Of a stretch of 24,594 nucleotides of DNA, positions 18,827 to 24,594 are shown one piece after another. Each line of letters begins with the position of its first letter. Positions within the stretch are counted from its first letter, which is position 1. The notes under the pieces are model-generated. The model was not told the origin of the DNA. It saw only the letters and a list, made by a program, of their open reading frames with translations, and did not search any database. Both the position numbers and the translations under genes were made by a program. This DNA is from Geosiphon pyriformis (Eukaryota > Glomeromycota > Glomeromycetes > Archaeosporales > Geosiphonaceae), in assembly GCA_016748015.1 (NCBI GenBank), contig JAAOMT010000550.1, positions 1 through 24,594 on the forward strand, written 5' to 3'.

Positions 18827-20043
18827 CCAGTTGGTTGGCATTGGTTTGTTTTCATTGTTGTTGTTCCAAGCATTGATAGTGGTCTTTCAGGTATGTTTTT
18901 CTGTTTCCGTTCTTTTTCCTTTTACATTGTTTCTTTCTTCCCAGTTTAGAATTGGCAGTAGCTTGTTATGCTTGATGTTGGCCCATGATACTTGGTATGC
19001 CTCCCAAGTAGGCTTTGGTTTTTCCTCCTCGAAATCAATAAGCAGCATTGATGATGTGACGTTGTTTGGTTTGAAATGGCCACACGTGGCTGGTACTTGT
19101 ATGTGTTGGCCATTTTGGCTGAGTTGGAGTTCTTACATGTTCCAGTCGAGCATTGCATTGGTCTTGAACAACCAGTTGTTGCCAACAAAAGCTTGGTATT
19201 GTGTTGCTTCTATTACTAGTATTTTGATTGGTACAGTGATGCCATTGATTTCAATGAGTAGATTGTCAATCTTGTCAATAGAAGTTTTGGTTGCTCCATC
19301 AGCTGTTATGATTCTGGCACTGGCAGTACGATCAACTTGGCAACCTAATTGGTTCATAAGTTGTCATGTGATAATGCTGCCTGCTGACCCACTATCCAGA
19401 ATAAGCTTGATAGAATGGCCATCAATTTTGGCATTGGTGTACATTGCCATAATGGGTTTTTCCTCAATAGCAGCTCCACTAAACAAAAAAACTTCTGATA
19501 GTTCCTCAATTTCAAATGGAAATATGACTGCAAGTGACTTGTCTTCTGTGATGGTGGCTGGTGGGATATTGGTGGTAAGTATTAATTGGTTTCTGGGTTC
19601 TTGGGTTGGGCATCTTCTGGTGTAATCAGGAGACTTAAATAGTTCTGGAAATTTGGGTTTTGGGTGGCACCAGTACCCGAATTCCACTGACGAGATCCTG
19701 TTTGCTGGTTTAACAAACTGAAAATCAGTTGGTGGACTATCATCACCGATTACCAGTTTTGTTGTATCATTCTCGGCCTTTGGATTCCATTTTGAGGCAA
19801 GTTTTGTGGCAGTATTTAAATTTGTGGTTGGGGTTGATAAATAATTTAAGGTTGTGACTGATAAATTACTTGTGGCTGTGATTAATAAATTGCAAGTGTT
19901 TGATAGACTGGAGTTTGATATACTGGTGGTTGATAAATTTGTGACTGTGTTATTGGTAGGTAAGTAGTTTGATCTTAATTTGGGTAATGATTCGGAGTTT
20001 GAAATCTGCAATCGGAATTTCGATATTGATTTTCCGATTATGA
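18827..20043 (-). pseudogene. Element B aspartic protease region
   Basis: The frame is open from about 20043 to a TGA at 19364, then continues in the same frame to 19133 and beyond. The N-terminal part is Ser/Thr/Asn-rich. The protease core reads HSIKLILDSGSAGSIIT with the catalytic D-S-G intact (Asp at 19394-19396), then ITADGATKT, and ILVIEATQYQAFVGNNWL as the second hallmark. The C-terminal part reads HIQVPATCGHFKPNN and a Lys-rich tail ending at the run of ten A (18817-18826). This frame is -1 relative to gag and +1 relative to the rest of pol, so it is bounded by two opposite shifts. They may be indels rather than recoding. Confidence 0.8.
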
Positions 20044-21873
20044 ATTATTGCTATAAAATCTGCAGTTTGCTTTTATGTGTCTTTGTTTACCACAGTTGTG
20101 GCAAACATGCGTTTCTGGCTGCCACTGCTGATTAGATGCTGCTGATAATAATAATGGACGTGACTGATTTTAGAAACAATTCGCATTTCCTGAATTATTG
20201 TATCATTGTAGTGGTTGATAAATTGTGCAATTGTTAGCTAAGTATCCCTCTAATTTCTGATTAATTGAATTACTAAATTGTTTCAATTTGGAATCCAATT
20301 CAGATGATTGATTCATCACTAGGTTCACAGTGTGGGTGTGATTGGCTTCTAATTCAGCAGATTTAAAATCTCTGGTATGTGTGACTGCATTCTAAAGAGT
20401 GGCTGAATGCAATGGGCATATGTGTTGCAGGATGCTACTGCGCAGGCCATGAATAAATTGATTGAAAATTTGTGGCACTGTAAAATAATTAGCATCAATT
20501 GCTTAGATTTGTCACAGATTTCTATGGAAGCATCCCAGATATGTGGTAACTGCTTCAGTTTCTCCTTGTTTAATTGTGGTGAAAGTGTTGGCTAATCTGT
20601 TGATGTTGTTGTTATTGCTAAAGTATCTCAAAAATTCTAGTTTGAAGGTGTTGAAATCTTGGGGTTTGTCAACCAGGCTTTGATACCATAAGTTCACTGT
20701 ATCCTTGAGAAAATAGGGTATGGTTTGAAGTGCTCAGGTGTTATTTCATCCATTCACAGTGATGGCTTTCTCTATGTCATTTAGCCATACTTGTGTGTCG
20801 TCCTCTTTGCTGATAAAGTTGTCAAGTTTTACAATTGGTGCATAGGCCATTGGATCTAAGTTGGGTTGTTGTGGTGGCTGTTGAAGTGGTTGTTGTTGTA
20901 CTGGTTGTTGGAGTAGTAGTTGAAATGACTGTTGTATGGGCTCGGCTATTGGATTAATTGGCAGTTGGTCAATGACGATTACCAGAGGTAAGTTCTGCTG
21001 ATTAATTATTTCAGGGTTTAGATTGTTTTAATTCAGTAGTGCTTGGATATTCGGAGTTTCAATTTCCAGATTTTCCAAACTTGGATTTCGCAAAGTTTGA
21101 ATGTTTGGAGTTCTAAATTCCAAGTTTTCTGAGATCTGGTTTTGGTAAGTGAATTCTTGATCTTTACTTCCTTCTTCTTCTTTCTCTGATAATTCCCACG
21201 GAGTAGTGGTTCTGAAATCTGGTTGGGGTAGTGGTGATCAAATTCCTGATGGCATTGGGGATTGTGATTTAAATCCTTCAAAATATGTGCCATATGGTCC
21301 TAGTAAGTCTTCTTTTTATTGTTTGTTTTGGAACTGCAATCTTCCAAATGTTGATGTTGCATTTAATGTGGACACGTCTGCTGATGAAATGTTGATGGTG
21401 CTTCCAGATATGTAATGATATGATGAAGTAGTTGGTGATTCTATTCTGTGTTTTTTCCAACTAGGTAACTGTATTCTTTTTGGTGTTGCTGCTGGTGTTT
21501 GTATTCTTCTTTTATCTTTGTTTGCATAGGTAATGGGGAATTGTTGCTATATGTATTTTTCAATATTTTGATTGATCTCTCTGATGATTGGTGCAAAACT
21601 ATAGTTCCTTGGTAAGCTGGTATGTTGAAACAATTCCGTATAAAAGTTTTTTCTGGCTGATTCAATGTTTACTGTTCCTCCTAAACAGACAGTAATTTTA
21701 TTATTGACATAGAAGTTGAAGGCTGATTTGGCTAGATAGTAATTACTGTTTAATCCTAATTGTTGATTGTATTGTTGAAACAAGAACTTGGTGAATCCTA
21801 AGTGGTTGGCTCCTATAATTTCTGGTTCTGCTATGTTTGGATGGTGTGTTGTTAGTACTGGTTTTCTGTAGGC
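19570..21873 (-). pseudogene. Element B gag (capsid-nucleocapsid)
   Basis: Gag builds the particle. The frame opens after a TAA at 21874-21876 just inside the primer site; no ATG is visible in this frame, so the start is uncertain. An N-terminal region (HHPNIAEPEIIGANHLGFTK, then NNKITVCLGGTVNIESARKN) and a Pro/Gln/Asn-rich linker lead to the retrotransposon gag domain about 20840-20400 (TQVWLNDIEKAI, VNLWYQSLVDKPQDFNTFKL, TTIKQGETEAVTTYLGCF). The zinc knuckle CHNCGKQRHIKANC (20062-20103) is an intact CX2CX4HX4C. A Tyr/Gln/Pro repeat tail follows (IYQPPVYQTPVYQ). About a dozen stops, nearly all one transition from CAA/CAG/TGG/CGA. The switch to the protease frame lies somewhere between 20043 and about 19570, where both frames are partly open. 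Confidence 0.82.
20062..20103 (-). other. Intact CCHC zinc knuckle of element B gag
   Basis: CHNCGKQRHIKANC has exact CX2CX4HX4C spacing. It is the only zinc knuckle of the three in this window with all four ligands. Confidence 0.85.
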
Positions 21874-21880
21874 TTATACT

Positions 21881-21895
21881 TCATAGAGAGCACCA
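21881..21895 (-). promoter_or_regulatory. Primer-binding site of element B
   Basis: TGGTGCTCTCTATGA starts 2 nt inside the 5' LTR on the minus strand. TGG complements the CCA end of a tRNA. Element A has the same site with two transition differences (TGGTGCTCCCTGTGA), which supports the call. The tRNA species was not identified. Confidence 0.7.
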
Positions 21896-22524
21896 AATGT
21901 TACAGTTGATTATTTGGGGTCTTAAATTAAATAACAAACCCGTAACTTAATGCTTAATTGATATAATGTTGTTGATAATATCTGAAGGTATTGTTATCTG
22001 AAAGTTTTGGTTGAACTGAAGGTTTTGTTGTGGAGTTCTTTGTATAATGGACAGAGATTCAATGGTAATAGTTTTATCCGTAGTTTTCTGAAACTGCAGT
22101 TTTGTCAATTTTTTTCTTAGCTTAATGACCAGTATTCCTCCTGGTAAGCTATCCTCAATCGAGTGTTCTACCCTTATTTCTGGGTTTTTTACCAGTCACA
22201 TTTATCTTGACATCAGTGCCCACGCGTTAATCTTTAATAGAATTAGTAAACAACAATAAAATCAAAGCAGAAAATAAAGAAAATAAAAAAAGAAAAGAAA
22301 TAAACCAAGATGATTTTGTAAGATAGTATTCCGTCAATAGCCATGATCAAGAGCTATTGTTCCAGTATGATTAAGTATTAATTACTATTAACATAAAGTG
22401 TTGATAGTGGAAATGGATTTTGAGATAACAAATAGTTATTTATTAGATGATTGTAATTTGAAGAGTTGCTTAGATTAAATCTAAACTGAGAGATCTGTCT
22501 TTTCAGCTTCTAATCCTACTGCTA

Positions 22525-22536
22525 TATATACATAAT
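22525..22536 (-). promoter_or_regulatory. TATA box of the 5' LTR of element B
   Basis: ATGTATATATAG on the minus strand, conserved in all three LTRs of this family in the window. It is the likely promoter of element B; the start site would lie about 30 bases to the left. Confidence 0.6.
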
Positions 22537-22557
22537 TAAGATTCCTTAATTCCTCAA

Positions 22558-22700
22558 TTTTCCACAACAGAAATTCTGGAATTCTTGGAATTTTGCAATT
22601 TTTTTGAGAGGAATCTTGGAATTCTGGAATCCTGCAATTCCTTGTGAGAATCTTGTAATTCCTGGAATCCTGCAATTCCTGAGAGAAATCCTGGAATTCC
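22558..22700 (-). repeat. U3 subrepeats of the 5' LTR
   Basis: Same 37-40-bp GAATTCC-rich repeats as in the 3' LTR, about 3.4 copies. An apparent reading frame through them (22481-22702) is a by-product of the repeat. Confidence 0.65.
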
Positions 22701-22774
22701 ACATTTTACTATATCTACTTCTGATTGGCTAATAACTATGCTAATCTCTATTCCCTATATTTCTATGAGTAACA

Positions 22775-22778
22775 CTGG
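22775..22778. repeat. Target-site duplication CTGG, right copy
   Basis: Second copy of the 4-bp duplication of element B; it belongs to the interrupted gag reading frame of element A (end of the TTQ codons). Confidence 0.9.
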
Positions 22779-23560
22779 GTTGTGAAAGAGGTGTTGTTTT
22801 TTCCGGCATTTGCTGGCATCCATCTAATGATTCTTTAATGGGCATTAGCATTAGTTTTCTGTGAGAACCATATAGCAGGAGAGCCTTGGAGGTAGCCACC
22901 AACAATTTGAAACTTGTACTCATTATTGTATTGGTTGGCTGTAGCAGCTCTCTCAATGTCATCCAACCATTCAATTAGATCTTGGGCATCACCTCTGAAT
23001 AATGGTAATGAAGTGTTGTTTCTTCGTCTTAAAGCAGTCTGTATACCTTGGAAGGCAATCAGAATGTTTTGTTGCAGAGGGTCTTGAGCCATTGGTTCAG
23101 ATGTAACTGTTTGTGTGAAGTGTTCTGATTCACTTAAAAAAAAATCAAAAACAGGAGTGGTTTGATAGCTTTCTTTTTCTGTTTTAAGAGGAGTTTCTGT
23201 TGATTAATGGGCAGCAATCCAAATGTGGATTTGATGATTCAGATATTCAAAATCAAGGGGCTGTTGTTCAAAGGTTGCAGAATATAAAAGCTGATTGATA
23301 TTGTTGTTTCTTCCTTTAAAGTTGTCTTCAAAATAAGTTTGGTTAAAGTAATAGATTGTATAAGCTGTGTAGGTTTCAGCTGAATATTTGTTTAAGAACC
23401 AGTTCCAAAAGTTTTAGAATTGTTTGCTAGATTGTTCTTTAATGGGAAAGCAAATCAAGCAGAAGAGCAAAGGATTGAGTTCAATAAAGTCTAGATCATT
23501 TTTGTTGTGTGTTTTAAAGTGTTCTTCTGATTGTTGTGGCAGGTATAAATAATGACTCAT
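22775..23560 (-). pseudogene. Element A gag, N-terminal part
   Basis: The first ATG after the primer site (23558-23560) opens a frame beginning MSHYLYLPQQSEEHF, which reaches the internal Met at 23092 (MAQDPLQQNILIAFQGI) in phase. Stops occur at TAA codons after KQF and AAH and after ANAH, each one transition from CAA. From 23092 the capsid-like region reads TSLPLFRGDAQDLIEWLDDI and GGYLQGSPAIWFSQKT, typical of Ty3/Gypsy gag. The frame ends at the element B junction and resumes at 12532-11764. Either Met could be the true start; the leader-proximal one is favoured by the protein-like sequence in between. Confidence 0.8.
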
Positions 23561-23590
23561 ACAATAGAAAACAAAGTGGATTTTGACAAT

Positions 23591-23606
23591 CTCACAGGGA
23601 GCACCA
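23591..23606 (-). promoter_or_regulatory. Primer-binding site of element A
   Basis: TGGTGCTCCCTGTGAG on the minus strand begins 6 nt inside the proposed LTR edge (23613). It matches the element B site at 13 of 15 positions, both differences being transitions. Both elements therefore probably use the same tRNA primer. Confidence 0.65.
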
Positions 23607-24121
23607 CTTTTATGTTATGGGTTGGAGTAACAAGCTAACAGATAGCAAGGAAAAACAGGATTGTAGGGTGATAAAAATAATCAAAGGGAATTCAACTTTA
23701 AAGAGCAAATTGAATGAGTATGGATTTAATATGTGAGATCAGTCTCATAAAATATCTCAGTCGCTATTCTTTTCAAAGATAACTAGGGAATCTGAAGGTA
23801 GAGAAATAGTCCGTACTGTTAACAATTGATCACCATTGGTATAATTCTATGCCTCACATTAGTGCTCTTAGAATTCAATATCAGATATCAACTTGTGTTT
23901 TTCAGTCATGTTTATTCAAATAATCTTCAAATACTACAATTATATACGTTAAAAAAAGACCAACAAGTAATCTTTTATCTTTAAGATGTTCAGATACTTG
24001 AAGGTAGGAAAAGAGAAATTAGCAATAAGAGAAGGATTGAGATGAAAGTTGTTATTTTATTTATTCTTGATTATTTAGATGCTTGTTATTATATACTTTT
24101 CTACAGCTAAGAGACTCATTG

Positions 24122-24132
24122 CTTATATAGCT
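24122..24132 (-). promoter_or_regulatory. TATA-like box of the element A LTR
   Basis: AGCTATATAAG on the minus strand lies about 10 bases downstream of the 12-bp repeat array, in the order expected for an LTR promoter. Confidence 0.5.
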
Positions 24133-24142
24133 ATTGAAAATA

Positions 24143-24262
24143 GTCAATGACCAGATCAATGATCAGGTTAATAATCAGGTCAATGATCAGGTTAATGATC
24201 AGATCAATGATCAGGTCAATGATCAAGTCAATAGTCAGATCATTGATCAGATCAATGATCAA
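24143..24262. repeat. Ten tandem copies of a 12-bp unit
   Basis: Exactly 120 bases divide into ten 12-mers with consensus RTCAATGATCAG. Almost all differences between units are transitions. Each complete unit contains the palindrome TGATCA or a one-base variant. The position upstream of a TATA-like box suggests repeated protein-binding sites in the U3 of element A. Confidence 0.85.
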
Positions 24263-24294
24263 TATCTAAAAATAAGATGGCTAATTATATGACA

Positions 24295-24594
24295 TTAGTA
24301 GCTAATACATGTGATAACTAATAAAAACTATGAGTTTCAACCATTACAATATTAAAAAATTAGCTTTTATTGTTTATTTAATTTTTTTTAGTTAAAAAAT
24401 ATAGGTTTAAATTGTTCAAGCTTTTATTTTTAAAGATTTAATATTGTTTTTAACAAAACAAATAACACAAATTTTTTTAAAATAATATATAATACAACTA
24501 AATTATATTTAAATAATTTAGAAAAAAAATTTAAAGCTTTTTTTAAATAAAGTTTAAATTTAGTGTTTAAATTAAACTTTATATCCTGTTTAAA
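24295..24594. other. AT-rich end of window, nothing seen
   Basis: Long A/T runs with no open frame, repeat array or RNA gene. It may be flanking DNA to the right of element A. Confidence 0.45.

Larger units (their letters stand above)
12533..22774 (-). mobile_element. Element B: complete Ty3/Gypsy LTR retrotransposon nested in element A
   Basis: The element is 10,242 bp long, bounded by LTRs of 886 and 877 bp with TGTTAC...GTAACA ends (the left copy ends GTAATA). Between them, in minus-strand order, lie the primer-binding site, gag, protease, Cys-rich block, dUTPase-like domain, RT, RNase H, integrase, a third ORF and a polypurine tract. The CTGG target duplication confirms insertion as a unit. 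The internal frame is damaged by many transition-type stops and a few homopolymer indels. LTR divergence is about 10 percent by hand alignment. Confidence 0.95.
21898..22774 (-). repeat. Element B 5' LTR
   Basis: Direct repeat of 12533-13418, with complete TGTTAC...GTAACA ends. It holds the U3 subrepeats (about 22558-22700), the TATA box (22525-22536) and the LTR open frame (22195 leftward). It should drive minus-strand transcription of element B. Confidence 0.95.
7727..24294 (-). mobile_element. Element A: Ty3/Gypsy LTR retrotransposon, interrupted by element B
   Basis: Read on the minus strand the order is 5' LTR (from 23613 rightward), primer-binding site, gag, -1 frameshift site, protease, RT, RNase H, integrase. 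Integrase after RNase H is diagnostic for Ty3/Gypsy (Metaviridae) rather than Ty1/Copia. Gag is split by the 10.2-kb element B, which is therefore younger. The integrase C-terminal region ends about 7727. No 3' LTR or polypurine tract is recognisable to its left, so the element is 3'-incomplete or its tail has been replaced. The right boundary is tentative. It carries many premature stops and lost catalytic residues, so it is not autonomous. Confidence 0.85.
23613..24294 (-). repeat. Element A 5' LTR (right boundary tentative)
   Basis: The left edge TGTTATGG lies 6 nt from the primer site, as an LTR end should. Reading leftwards on the minus strand the order is tandem 12-bp repeats, a TATA-like box and then U5. 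The right edge is proposed at ATGACA (24289-24294), the inverse of TGTTAT with one transition; GATAAC near 24315 is an alternative. No second LTR copy exists in the window to check against, and no target duplication could be assigned. Confidence 0.45.

Noticed and set aside
18831-19625. Plus-strand ORF of 264 codons opposite the element B protease.
   Set aside because: It is antisense to clear protease motifs on the minus strand and its Ser/Leu/Phe-rich product is typical of antisense frames.
19570-20043. A second programmed -1 frameshift between gag and protease in element B.
   Set aside because: The direction fits, but I found no canonical heptamer in register, and the later opposite shift at the A10 run puts gag and the rest of pol back in one frame, which suggests indels.
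22481-22702. Repeat-rich minus-strand ORF in the LTR.
   Set aside because: It simply reads through the U3 subrepeats; the equivalent stretch of the other LTR is not similarly open.
12533-22774. Classical RIP restricted to CpA.
   Set aside because: LTR differences also lie in CC, CT and CG contexts in comparable numbers; CpA is not dominant by hand count.
24143-24262. CRISPR-like array.
   Set aside because: The units are contiguous 12-mers without spacers, in a eukaryotic LTR setting.

Overview
The window looks like repeat-rich nuclear DNA from a fungus. It is very AT-rich, has almost no CpG, holds no tRNA, rRNA or operon-like gene order, and is filled by LTR retrotransposons of the Ty3/Gypsy (Metaviridae) order gag-protease-RT-RNase H-integrase. 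From memory, the protein style (a dUTPase-bearing pol, a Cys-rich block beside it, Asn/Gln-rich gag) resembles elements of arbuscular mycorrhizal fungi (Glomeromycotina, Rhizophagus-like). That assignment is inference. I see no intact host gene.

Layout, left to right. 210-2190 (+) is a decayed retroelement ORF with a ruined zinc knuckle. 2739-3488 (+) is a solo LTR with a perfect 4-bp target duplication (CTGT); it belongs to the family of element B. 3493-5400 is AT-rich and gene-free apart from a possible DNA-transposon terminus near 4975-5170. 5413-6066 (+) and 6222-7781 (-) are two broken, unrecognised genes. From about 7727 to the right end lies element A, a minus-strand Ty3/Gypsy element with its 5' LTR and primer site near 23.6 kb and its integrase near 7.7-8.95 kb; its 3' LTR was not found. 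Element B, a complete 10,242-bp minus-strand Ty3/Gypsy element (12533-22774), sits inside the gag gene of A. It has two LTRs, a CTGG target duplication, a primer site and a polypurine tract. Removing B and one CTGG copy puts A's gag back in one reading frame.

How the parts work. Element A's gag ends at a UAG directly behind the canonical -1 frameshift heptamer UUUAAAC, followed by a 6-nt spacer and a hairpin; the -1 frame then stays open into protease. Element B encodes gag with an intact CCHC knuckle, an aspartic protease, a Cys-rich putative zinc-binding block, a dUTPase-like domain, RT, RNase H and integrase, then a third ORF of unknown function that overlaps the pol end and runs up to the polypurine tract. 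Its LTRs also carry an open frame of about 100 codons.

Decay pattern. The two LTRs of B differ at roughly 85 sites by hand count; all but about two are transitions, in every cytosine context. The same signature explains the premature stops (CAA to TAA, CGA to TGA, TGG to TAG/TGA) and the loss of catalytic or zinc-binding residues (Asp to Asn, Cys to Tyr, His to Tyr) in elements A, B and the leftmost relic. The other breaks are mostly small indels, several of them in A/T homopolymers. Both elements appear dead as they stand.
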